Shown piece by piece: positions 18,278 through 28,440 of a DNA stretch of 54,161 nucleotides (the stretch's first letter is position 1; the number at the start of each line of letters is the position of its first letter). The notes below the pieces were generated by a model that ran no database searches, was not told where the DNA came from, and was given only the letters and a program-made list of their open reading frames with translations. The stretch comes from Zygnema cylindricum (lineage: Eukaryota > Streptophyta > Zygnematophyceae > Zygnematales > Zygnemataceae), in the NCBI GenBank assembly GCA_037447655.1, contig JBBHKE010001150.1, positions 1 through 54,161 of the forward strand. The letters run 5' to 3'. Position numbers and translations under genes: made by a program.

Positions 18278-18584
18278 CAGTATTACGAAATCTGTGCCGT
18301 ACGTCCAAATAGAAGAAACGGTTAATAATTATTGACGGATATGTTCAATACTTAAATTAAATGTTTCGGGTAAAGTTAGAAGTACGGAAAGTTAAGGCCG
18401 GTTTTGTATAGAAATTATTAGTGTAAAGAAAAAATTAGCGTCATTCATTCTAATTTAGTGTCAGGAGACGTGGCAGATAATGGTCCACGTCCTTAAATAG
18501 TAGAATTTATTATATTTAAGGTATCAATGTCAAAATTTAGGGGTGCCGATATAGCGTACATAAGGCTAATAACGATTCACGGTG
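18278..18584. mobile_element. Truncated E-family fragment between E3 and E4
   Basis: Only the right terminus (ATAACGATTCACGGTG then TA) is present. The left side is cut by E3. Confidence 0.6.
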
Positions 18585-18591
18585 TACAGTA

Positions 18592-19075
18592 CACCGTGAA
18601 TCGTAATTAGAGTAGATTACTCTAATTCGGTCGCTCGAAATTTCGACTCTATCACATGAAATAGAGTAAATGATTATATTTAAGGTAAAGTTTAATTTGC
18701 GTTTTTAATTCCAATATAGGTTCATTTTAAATAGTGTGGAGTACGGACGACCTCCGACAGTGCAAAATTGTACTTTATTAAGTAAAAAAGTACAAATAAT
18801 GATTTAATACATGCCCTTATCATGTACCTGCGTTTTCACAAACCGCGTAGTGCAAACGTCATAGTGACGATAAACTGTAAGTTTTGCCAAATTCTATAAA
18901 AATACCTTATTTACAGTAGAGGATATTAGCTTGCCAAATTAGAGTACTTAAATAAATTAGAGTAAACTTCATAGTTGAAACAACTCTATCACACAAATTA
19001 GCGTTCATTAGTCTAATTTATTTTTTTAGTTTTTGTACTGAAATTTTTTCATTACTCTAATTACGATTCGCGGTG
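18592..19075. mobile_element. E-family element E4
   Basis: Left end CACCGTGAATCGTAATTAG, right end CTAATTACGATTCGCGGTG, TA on both sides (18590-18591, 19076-19077). Long internal similarity to E1. Confidence 0.8.
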
Positions 19076-19129
19076 TACAGTACCGAAGGCACACCCTCGT
19101 GTCGGTCATTTCTGGATGCGGGCACTCTC

Positions 19130-19603
19130 ATAGCCTATGCCCACCGGAGCATATGTAACTTTTTGCCCATTCCGATGATTTTCCGAAAACTCATCGGAAA
19201 ACGGGTCTTGTTCACACCAAAACTTTGGCACATAACTCCGATTGAAGGTGTCATGTGACACTTCGCATGCTTTGACGTCATGAAACAAAGGCGGGAAAAC
19301 AAACGTGCAGATTTTCAAACTTACTCCTTTCAGCAGTTGCCTCTTCTACTAGATTATTGGCCGATAAAGTAGTCGTTCGGATGTTTTTTTCCTATGTCAA
19401 CTTTTCGGGTTACCGTTGGCCTGTTTCACATAAAGAAGCGACTTTTACCCTACTTCTATATCCGACAATATTTTGAGGAAACTCGTTTGTACGGTTTTCC
19501 GAGAACTTCCGAAAATCTACAAATTCGGTGCTCGAAAAGCCGTACATTATTCGAACGTCCGTCTGTTGCGGAAGTGATTTTTTTTCCGGTGGGAATAGGC
19601 TAT
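19130..19603. mobile_element. F-family element F1 (internal deletion form)
   Basis: Left end ATAGCCTATGCCCACCGG, right end CCGGTGGGAATAGGCTAT. The first ~240 bp match the left arm of F2, then the sequence jumps to the right-end module. This looks like an internally deleted derivative. Confidence 0.8.
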
Positions 19604-22600
19604 CACAGCCTATGCCCACCGGAGCATATGTAACTTTTTGCCCATTTCGATGATTTTCCGAAAACTCATCGGAAAACGAACCTTGTTCACACCAAAATGT
19701 TGGCACGTAACTCCGATTGAAGATGTCCTGTGACACTTTGCATGCTTTGACGTCATGAAACAAAGGCGCGAAAACAAACATGCAGATTTTCAAACTTACT
19801 CCTTTCAGCAGTTGCCTCTTCTAGTAGATTATTGGCTGCCATTTCCGCCTGTTTTATGCCTCCATTCCGTTAATTTTCAAAACATTCCAGGTTTTCGTCC
19901 CTCACCACCGTATCGGTGTCTACTTGTGGTTCTTTTTTACTTGGTAAGTTACTTAACTTTTTCCTTTAACTTTTTTTTAGTACATTGTGTATTCACTGTA
20001 TGATTACAGATGTATTCATTTTTGTATGTCTCATGTTCACAATAAAAAAAGTTAATGCGGTTTCCTCTGTACATTTGTCAACGAAAAAATGACATATTGT
20101 ACAAAAAAATGACATATTATTGTTTTTACGGATGAGAAGGTTTTTAGGGTTTTTCAATTTTGTTATGGCTTTACTTCATGTTAAGCTTTTCAATTTTTTG
20201 CTGCGCCCTTCCTAGAATCGTATGACTTTTTTAAACTGAAATGACTTTTACTCAACTGTTTAACTTTTAGTCAACAGGCATAATTTTGTCATGTTTTCTA
20301 GTCAGGTTTGGCTTTTTAAACATAGGCTTACGACGTTGACTTACATAATCGTCACCTGTTTTGCCTCATGGCAGCAAAGTACTCATTATAAATCTTCACA
20401 TCAGCAAATCAACGTTCCAATTGGATCTTTGCATTCTCACGCAACGGATGCCTATGCAGCAAAAAAACCAACGGCACGGAATTCGAAAGGCACACAAGTA
20501 ATAATAATTACGTAATAAGTACATAATAAGGTATGGAACATTTGACAGTACCATATTATTAATGATGGATTCTTCATAGTTTTTATGTTATGTAAAAGAG
20601 TTGGTATGTGGTAACTTTTTTTTTAGGGCTTATGTTTGTAAATATGTTATGTGGGGAGTTTTGTGTGTAACCAATAGTTGTGTTATGTATTTCGGATTTT
20701 TATAAGTTTTTGTGTAAGAATTTGTGGTGTTTTTTTTTTCATTATTATAAAAAATAAAACTGCAAAATTGAAAACAAAAAACTGACAAATGGCAATTGCA
20801 AATTAGTAATAGTGTGACATAAAAATAGTGCGACAAAGAAATAGTATGGCATAAACAAATTAGTAGGGCAGAAATAGTGTAGTATGTATATATATATGTA
20901 TATATATGTATACACACTACACTATTTCTGCCCTACTATTTTGTTTCTGCCACACTATTTCTTTGTCGCACTATTTTTATGTCACACTATTAATAGTTTG
21001 CAGTTGCCATTTGTCAGTTTTTTGTATTCAGTTTTGCAGTTTTCTGTTTTGAAATAATGAAATAAAAACACCACAAATTCTTACACAAAAACTTATAAAA
21101 ATCCCAAATACATAACACAGCTATTGGTTACATACAAAACTCCCCACATAGCATATTTACAAATATAAACCCTAAAAAAAAAAGTTACCACGTACCAACT
21201 CTTCTACATAACATCAAAACTATGAAGAATCCATCATTAATAATATGGTACTGTCAAATGTTCCATGCCTTATTATGTACTTATCACATAATTATTATTA
21301 CTTGTGTACCTTTCGGATTCCGTGCCGTTGGTTTTTTTGCTGCATAGGCATCCGTTGCTTGAGAATGCAAAGATCCAACTGGAACGTTGATTTGCTGATG
21401 TGAAGATTTATAATGAGTACTTTGCTGCCATGAGGCAAAACAGGTGACGATTAGGTAAGTCAACGTCGCAAGCCTGTGTTTAAAAAGCCAAACCAGACCA
21501 GAAAACATGACAAAATGAAGCCAGTTGACTAAAAGTTAAACAGTTGAGTAAAAGTCATTTCAGTTTAAAAAAGTCATACGATTCAAGTAGAAGTTAAACC
21601 ATTGAAATGGGATTCAAACCAGTTAATAGAAAGTCAAACCAGATAAATAAAAATCTAATTAGTTAGATACAAGTCAAACCAGTCAATTGAAAGTCCAACC
21701 AGTCAAACAAAAGTCTAACCAGTCAATAAACATCAAAGAAATGAAACCAAAATCACCAGTTAACAAAAAGTTTAACCAGCCAAAAAACAAAACAGAATTA
21801 AAGCAGTTGATTACCAGTAAAACTAAATTAGGTGAAACGAAGCCAAATCTATACCAAAGAAAACTGAATTGGTAAAAAAGTCAAACCGGTAAAGAAGGAA
21901 GTGACCGGAACTAATAACCCGGTTATAAAAGTGAAATGAATTCCTCTAGCCAGATAAAATGAAAAACCACAAATAAACGGAAACAAAGAGACCTCGTAAA
22001 ATTTCACATAGATTATATGGTAATTATTCACAGTAATACAAAAACAGAATATGCAGAAGTATGCACAAGTTACCTTTTTGTCAGTGCTAATAACAAATTC
22101 TTTTTAAGCTAAAAAACTAGAATAACCCTAAGAAATCCTTAAAAACACTAAAAAAAGGGCAGGAAGGGCGTAGCAAAAAATTGAAAAGCTTAACATGAAG
22201 TAAAGCCATAACAAAATTGAAAAACCCCAAAAACCTTCATCCAGTAAAAACAATATGTCATTTTTTTGTATAATATGTCATTTTTTCGTTGACAAATGTA
22301 CAGAGGAAACCGCATTAACTTTTCTTATTGTGAATATGAGACATACAAAAAGGAATACATCTGTAATCATACAGTGTATACACAATGTACTAAAAAAAAG
22401 ATAAAAGGTAAAAGTTAAGTAACTTACCAAGCAAAAAAGAACCACAAGTAGACAACGATACGGTGGTGAGGGACGAAAACCAATTAACGGAACGGAGGCA
22501 TAAAACAGGCGCAAATGGAGGCCAATAATCTAGTAGAAGAGGCAACTGCTGAAAGGAGTAAGTTTGAAAATCTGCACGTTTGTTTTCGCGCCTTTGTTTC

Positions 22601-22745
22601 ATGACGTCAAAGCATGCGGTGTCACGTGACACCTTCAATCGGAGTTACGCGCCAAAATTTTGGTGTGAACAAGACCGTTTTCCGATGAGTTTTTGAGTTT
22701 TCGGAAAATCTCGCGGGCATTCGTTACATATGCTTGGTTTAGGCC
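19604..22745. mobile_element. Large foldback (palindromic) F-family element F2
   Basis: Left arm about 19604-20884 and right arm about 20915-22745 are inverted copies of each other, over 90% identical by eye in most blocks. They meet at a short AT-rich centre (TGTATATATATATG...) that is itself self-complementary. The left arm starts with the F-family terminus (CACAGCCTATGCCCACCGG); the right terminus has decayed. The right arm carries an extra ~560 bp (about 21575-22140). No transposase frame is evident. A transcript across it would fold into a hairpin of more than 1 kb. Confidence 0.85.
21575..22140. repeat. Degenerate AGTCAAACCAG tandem repeats in F2 right arm
   Basis: Units of about 18-20 bp of the type AAGTCAAACCAGTCAATTGA are repeated many times with drift, mainly 21590-21900. 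They are absent from the left arm, so they arose or inserted after the palindrome formed. Confidence 0.65.
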
Positions 22746-22966
22746 ATCTTCCAAAATCTTCTGATCCTGATTCCGGTTCTTCCTCTTGACCTGCGACGAT
22801 CGCCGGACCTCTGATTTAAATGACTCAAATTTGAAGAAAAATAGACTAGAAAACTAGGAAGGGCTATAGTCTAAATAGTCAGTCGAGATATAGTTTTTTT
22901 AACAATTTAGAAACTTCGAATGTTCAGATTCAGACTGGTTTGTTCGGATTCTTCCGTATACGACTG

Positions 22967-23081
<115 letters not shown>

Positions 23082-23084
23082 ATT

Positions 23085-23410
23085 GCTTCTCTAAATTGTT
23101 GAATATTTTTTCTTTTTTTTGTAATGTGTTGAAATTTAAAAAAATTCAGTTATAAGTTGAAGTTTTAAATTCTTCTCTAATGTATTGAAACTTTCTATTT
23201 GTCTCTAATATGTTGAAAATATAATTTTGTCTCTAATGTGTTGAAATTCTAAATTCTTTTTTAATGCGTTGCAATTTTGAATACTCCTTCAGTGTGTTAA
23301 TATTTCAATTTTTTAACGTGTTAAAATTTTAAATTATTCTGTAATGTGTTGGAATTTAAAATTTCTTCTTTAATGTGTTGAATTTTTATTTTTTTTCAAC
23401 TTGTTAAAAT
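23085..23410. repeat. Degenerate ~30-bp minisatellite
   Basis: Repeated units of the type TCTCTAATGTGTTGAAATTC with drift, about ten copies. Confidence 0.7.
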
Positions 23411-24177
23411 TTGATTAATTGCACCAATTATCTATGGAATTTCCCCAGATTTTTCTTATTTCATTCATTACTTTTCATTAAGTGCTGATAGACGTAATGC
23501 TAAAAAATATATAAAAAAAAATGCTTCTATAATGTGCTCATTCATTTATTTGATTGCTTCAACTCAACAAGAATAATGGACAAAAAAAAATTCAAAGGGT
23601 CTGGAAAAGACGATCATAAACATTATAAAATTGATAACTACGACAATTGGTTTAAACTTTGTAACTTATTTTATAATATTATTTATTATATATATTATAT
23701 ATAAACACATTGCAGGAGCAATTAAAATTTAAACAAACTGGTGAAAAAATTGATGGAGCTCAAGCAATTGTGGAATTTCAAAAATATTTCACAATGGGAA
23801 AAAAAAAAAAACATTTTTTTTTTCGATTCATTCATTATTTTTATTTTTATTTTTCATTTCATTTGATGCAATTGACTAAATTTGAACAGATTACGAAAGC
23901 GGATAAATTTCTATACATTATTAAAGCACATTGAATCTCCACACATTACTAAAGAAAATAAAATCTCAACACATCAAAGGTAATTGGGGAAATTTCAATT
24001 CAGAGGTTTGAAAATTCTACCTTCTTTCTTTCTTTCCTTCTTTCTTCTTTTCTTGTGTCTCTTTCCCTCTCTTCCTCTCCCTCTGAACATCTCCGATTTT
24101 CGGTCGCTTTTTGTTCTTCAAATGCAAATTGCACAATTAATCTTCATGCTTTTGATTATCTTACAACTGCCAATCGG
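23411..24177. other. AT-rich intergenic DNA
   Basis: Low-complexity AT-rich sequence with short T and A runs and a TTCTTTC pyrimidine patch near 24020-24090. No gene seen. Confidence 0.4.
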
Positions 24178-25040
24178 AAGATGCGGAAGATGAGGAAGAT
24201 GAGGAAGTTGAGGAAGAAAGACGAGGAAGACATATTAGGAAGATGAGGAAGATTAGGAAGATTAGGGAGGAAGAAAGATAATAAAGACGCGGAAGATGAG
24301 GAAGATTACGACGATGAGGACGTTGAGGAAGATAGATTATGAGGATGAGGAAGATAGAATAGGAAGACTAGGAAGATAGATCAAGAAGATGAGGAGGGTG
24401 AAGAAGACGAGAACGACTAGGAAAATGAGAAAGATGAAGAAGCTAAAGAAGATTAGAAAGACGAGGAAGATGGGAAAGACGAGGAAGTTGAGGAAAATAG
24501 ATGAAGACGATGAGGAATATGAGGAAGATGAGAAAGATTAGGGAGATGAGGAAGATGAGGAAAACTAGGAAGATGAGGATGGTGAGGAAGATAGATGAGG
24601 AAGATTAGTACGATGAGGAAGATGAGAAAGACGAGGAAGATGGGGAATATTAGGAAGATTATGAATACAAGGAAGATGAGGAGCATGGGCAAGATTAGGA
24701 AGTTGAGGAAGATGAGGAAGGTGAGGAAGATGGGGGAGACAGATAAGGATGATGAGGAAGAAAGGTTTGGAAGATGAGGAAGATGGATTAGGAAGATTAG
24801 GAAGATGATGAAGATGGGTAGGATGAGGAGGACGAGGAAGATAGATTAAGAAGATGACGAAAAAAAATTAGGAAGATGAGGAATACAGATCAGGAGGATG
24901 AGGAAGATCAGGAGGAAGATAGATTAGGAATATGAAGAAGGTTGTGAAGATGAGGAGGATGATGAGGAGGATAGATGAGGAAAATGAGGAAAATGAGGAA
25001 AATGAGGAAGATGAGGAAGTTGAGGAATTTGAGGAAGCTA
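24178..25040. repeat. GAGGAAGAT minisatellite, about 860 bp
   Basis: Imperfect repeats of a 9-bp GAGGAAGAT unit mixed with 12-15-bp variants. The plus strand is overwhelmingly purine plus T with very little C. Frames through it give RKM-type repeats (plus) or FLIFLI/SSSS-type repeats (minus), which I treat as non-coding. Confidence 0.9.
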
Positions 25041-25351
25041 AGGAAAAACTGCCAAAACTTTTCGCCAAATGTAAACAATCAAAAATCTCTACCGCCGAGG
25101 GCACAAACTGATTTGCATTTGCGATTGATTTAGCATGTCATGAGACATATTGAAAAAAAAAAATATTATTACTGAAAAATTGGATAGTTATATTCGTTAT
25201 CCACACATAACTACACACCAGGTTACGTTTCTATGAACATGACTGACTTTACAAGCATTTGAAATTAGAAACTTCCTAGTTTCTTCCAGTATTTCTGTCG
25301 ACATAAATTAAATCACCATAAACCATCTTTAAGTCGCAGAATTGTAAATCT
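25041..25351. other. Intergenic, nothing recognised
   Basis: No gene or bordered element seen. Confidence 0.35.
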
Positions 25352-25706
25352 TTAGGGGGTGTCCCCATGTATTAAAGTATTGGTTTCTTTTCGTCGTTTT
25401 CCCCCAAAATTTAGTCTCGAACAAGAAAATCTTTTGCCTACAAAAAAAAATACTTTTACCACAATACAATGAACGTCAATTCGATACTTTGAATGCACTC
25501 TATGTTTGTTGTCGTATGTACACATTTTGTCGTTTTCCTCATTTCGACTACCGAGCAAGCAAATCCAACTCATCAAAAAACTTTATCAAAAATCACATCA
25601 CGAGGTGATTTTAATTTTCCTTGCCCGTCACACGCATGTATGAAAAAAAAAGTTGCAAGGGCTTCGTATTGAGGATCGGCGATATTCAACATATCGCATG
25701 GGCGCT

Positions 25707-26702
25707 TGCAAACCATTGGATTACATAATTCAGAAAGCCTCTAGGTAGTTTTAACTAACCCACTTTCAGCCACAATCACTGCTGCCCAAGCAAACAAATT
25801 GACAATTTGACTGCACCCCTATGTAGTGTGGACTCCTTTGAGTCCGTAACGAAAAGAATCATTGAAAACGGCCAACCAGCCGATAAGTTATGAGGTGGCA
25901 AAGATGTCAATTTATACAAACTCTCAAAAGAGAGAGGTGACTGTAGAAAAAATGCTAAGTTCTACTTCCCTCTCACAACCCCTATCTACTACAGTACAAT
26001 CCAATCAAATAACTGTAAAGTACATAAAGGTACTACGGGCGATGTCCTTTCTGTACGGCCTATGTACGACAAGGCCATTGAGTGGACGCGCGTCCACATG
26101 GTACTCGTCCGTATGTTCTCCGAAATTCTCGCGATCAAATATTATCTCTCCACCTGGCGCCAGGTCATGCCACGTCAAAAAACGCCAAAGTGACCATTCC
26201 ACGACCTCGGCGGCGATATGTGCCGTTGGATAACAACAGACATACAATGTTAGCCGTCGAAACAAATGTCCGATTCATTTGTTTCTTGCGGGATCACGTT
26301 CGCACAAAATATTAACTAGTTCTATGTTCCTTCATTCATATGTCCGTTAATCGCATGAAAGATCATAATACAGTTTAAGTAATTATCACACCCTATATAC
26401 TTTAACGAACTCCTAAGACAGACTGGTTAGAGCTGACGGCTACGCCGCGCTCTGCCGGTCGAAGGTTCGAGTCCTGCCGGACTCAACCTTTTTGTTGAGA
26501 GTGACTTAGGTCACTCTTTAGTCCTGCCTATGGAGCTGAGGCAGCCATGGCTCCACCACTCTCTCTCTCTCTCTTTCAGTGACTACAACAAGTACAGGGG
26601 ATAGAGGAAAGAGGTGGAGGCAGACTACCTACGCTTTTCTTTTCTTTTTCTATTAAGCTATTCAAACCTAGAAAATACTCCATAAATCTAGTGATTTCCA
26701 TA
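25707..26702 (-). mobile_element. Solo LTR, diverged relative of the Copia LTR
   Basis: Collinear with the Copia LTR from end to end, with shared blocks: the AGCCTC start region, 'CTCC(T/C)TTGAGTC', ACATAAAGGTAC, CTTTCTGTACGGCC, a tRNA-like module, and CCTAGAAAATACT near the end. It sits inside the left LTR of TRIM2 with a 5-bp target copy GCGCT/GCGCC. No internal region accompanies it, so LTR-LTR recombination probably removed the rest. Confidence 0.78.
26410..26486 (+). other. tRNA-like module in solo LTR
   Basis: Contains GACTGGTTAGAGC (A-box-like) and GGTTCGAGTCC (perfect B box). It occupies the same place in the LTR as the module in the Copia LTR and is antisense to the element. The cloverleaf is degraded. 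Confidence 0.55.
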
Positions 26703-26728
26703 GCGCCAAAGTGAAAACTTTGGAATAT

Positions 26729-26800
26729 GGCCAAGCCGGGGATCAAACCCGAGAACTTGTGTCAGCCGTTAACTAGCTCTACCAACCGAGCTACCCAACC
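26729..26800 (-). other. tRNA-like sequence in TRIM2 3' LTR
   Basis: 72 nt on the minus strand. D arm TAGCTCGGTTGGTAGAGC has a perfect 4-bp stem, and the T arm TCGGG/CCCGG contains the B box GGTTTGATCC. The acceptor stem pairs GGTTGGG with CTTGGCC using wobbles. The anticodon stem is weak. Not a functional tRNA by inspection. Confidence 0.65.
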
Positions 26801-26963
26801 GATTGTGCGTGAAAGCGCTTGAAACCAAATTTACAGCAATGAACGGCGCACTACCGTAACCAGCATTTATTGCGATACACACGTGTGGAGTCCGAAGTGG
26901 ACATTCCTCCAACACGACCCCTCACGATGTACTCCATCTCGTGTGGCTTGCCAACGCCCCCTA

Positions 26964-26975
26964 GCTCCGATACCA
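26964..26975 (-). promoter_or_regulatory. TRIM2 primer binding site
   Basis: TGGTATCGGAGC on the minus strand, next to the 5' LTR. Identical to the TRIM1 site over these 12 bases. Confidence 0.8.
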
Positions 26976-27036
26976 TATTGGGGATCAGCAATATTAAACA
27001 TATCGCATGGGCGCCAAAGTGAAAACTTTGGAAAAC

Positions 27037-27107
27037 GGCCAAGCTAGGGATCGAACCCCTGACCTTGTGTTAGCCGTACACTAGCTCAACCAACTGAGGT
27101 ACCCGGC
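27037..27107 (-). other. tRNA-like sequence in TRIM2 5' LTR
   Basis: Partner of 26729-26800. It keeps CTCAGTTGGTTGAGC and the B box GGTTCGATCC. The anticodon arm GTGT/ACAC encloses a 7-base loop. Confidence 0.65.
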
Positions 27108-27263
27108 GAATTGTGTTTGCAAGCGTCTGACACCGAATTTACGGCAATGAACGGCGCTCTGGCGTAACCAGCATTTACTGGGATACACACGTGTGGAGTC
27201 CGAAGTGGACATTCCTCCAACATTTCGGACCTCCACTTTCATTCATAAGTCATTTGTGGAAGT

Positions 27264-28298
27264 TGTAACTGTGAGACCTCTATAGGTCCTCAGAGTAGGC
27301 AGCTCACACGAAGCCTCCAGGATAATCCTGATCCCTTTGTGTTTCAGCAAGTATAACTGCCACCCTGACAGACAAAAATTCTGATCACCTTCACCCGTGT
27401 AAAGGCAAGACTCCCTTGAGTCTATAGCAAAAAGAATCTTTGAATTTGCTCTCCTGAGCAGTAAGTTATGAAGGGTCAAAGTCGACCTTTTGTACAGAAG
27501 CTCTTTGGGAGAGAGGGTCCAATCTATCAAATTTTTCTAAGTCCTATCCTTCTCTAAAACTCTATCTTCTGAAGTACGGCACCAATCATAATATTGAATC
27601 ATACATAAAGGTACAGGTGCCGGTGTACTTTCTGTACGGCCATTGTACGACATGGCCAACAAGTCGACACATGTCACTTTTGGATTCGTTTTTGTAATCC
27701 CCGGAGATGCCCTAATCCAATGTGATTGTGCCACGTGGCAATTGATTTGACGTCGACCGCAAACCGCCGAAAACCTATTCTGCGATCTCGGCATGCTACG
27801 TGGCGGTTCGATTAAGTCGGATTACAATCGTGGCCGTCATAAATACTTGCGTAATATTTATTTCGTCTTCGAAACAAGATACGTGGTATCCGTTTTGGAT
27901 GTTTTGTACGCCGTAAATTACAAACATTATCTATGTCTAAATATAACGTTAAATGAAATAGCTTACGTGTTAACATTTAAATAGCTACCAAACCTTATAT
28001 CTCTAACCTTGATCTTACTCTAATTGGCTAAGTCATCCGACTACCGGCTACCCTGAAGGACGGCAGGTTCCAAGTTCAAATCCTAGGTCCATCAAGATCT
28101 ATTTTGGTAAAATCTACCAACCTAATGTCTGTCCCTGTCGGGATAGCATAGACGGCCATGGCTCTATCTCCCTCTCCAACTTTCAGTGACTGCGACAAGT
28201 GTCGGAGCTGGAGAGAGGAGTTAAAGACAGGTTGCCTCAACTTCTTTTATGCATTTTACAAAACCTAGAAAATACTAAAATAACCTTTAATTTCTACA
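27264..28298 (-). repeat. Copia 3' LTR
   Basis: Left LTR, 3' in element orientation. A tRNA-like module with a B-box-like motif lies at about 28009-28093 on the plus strand, and a TATATAAGG-type motif (minus) lies just below it near 27998. Confidence 0.93.
28009..28093 (+). other. tRNA-like module in Copia 3' LTR
   Basis: Contains AATTGGCTAAGTCATCCGAC (A-box-like) and AGTTCAAATCC (B-box-like), followed by GGTCCA, the usual look of a tRNA 3' end. The anticodon region is too long for a standard arm. Antisense to the element. Confidence 0.5.
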
Positions 28299-28311
28299 CT
28301 CCCCTTATTTT
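28299..28311 (-). promoter_or_regulatory. Copia polypurine tract
   Basis: AAAATAAGGGGAG on the minus strand directly before the 3' LTR, the expected plus-strand primer site. Confidence 0.85.
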
Positions 28312-28440
28312 CTAGTCACTCTTTATTTTATGACCACACTTCTCCCGGCAGAAAATTAGTTTAGGGGAAGGCACAGGTTTGGTCATCATATGTGCTACAA
28401 TTTCCCTATCTCGTTTATACTCCAAACTGATTATCTTGTT

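Larger units (their letters stand above)
25667..27222 (-). mobile_element. TRIM2, second tRNA-bearing TRIM, interrupted by a solo LTR
   Basis: Right (5') LTR is 26976-27222 (247 bp). Left (3') LTR is 25667-25706 plus 26708-26914, which also sums to 247 bp once the inserted solo LTR and its target copy are removed. The internal segment is 26915-26975. The primer site TGGTATCGGAGC (26964-26975, minus) abuts the 5' LTR. A polypurine GAGGGGTCG abuts the 3' LTR. The flanking duplication is CTTCG/TTTCG (25662-25666, 27223-27227; one mismatch). No coding capacity. LTR sequence is unlike TRIM1, but the layout is the same, including a tRNA-like module. Confidence 0.85.

Noticed and set aside
24453-25104. 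Leu/Phe-rich and Ser-rich frames
   Set aside because: Translations of the GAGGAAGAT minisatellite; no start context, no conserved motif.
26729-27107. Two functional tRNA genes
   Set aside because: Both lie in TRIM2 LTRs; the anticodon stems are imperfect and position 33 is not U.
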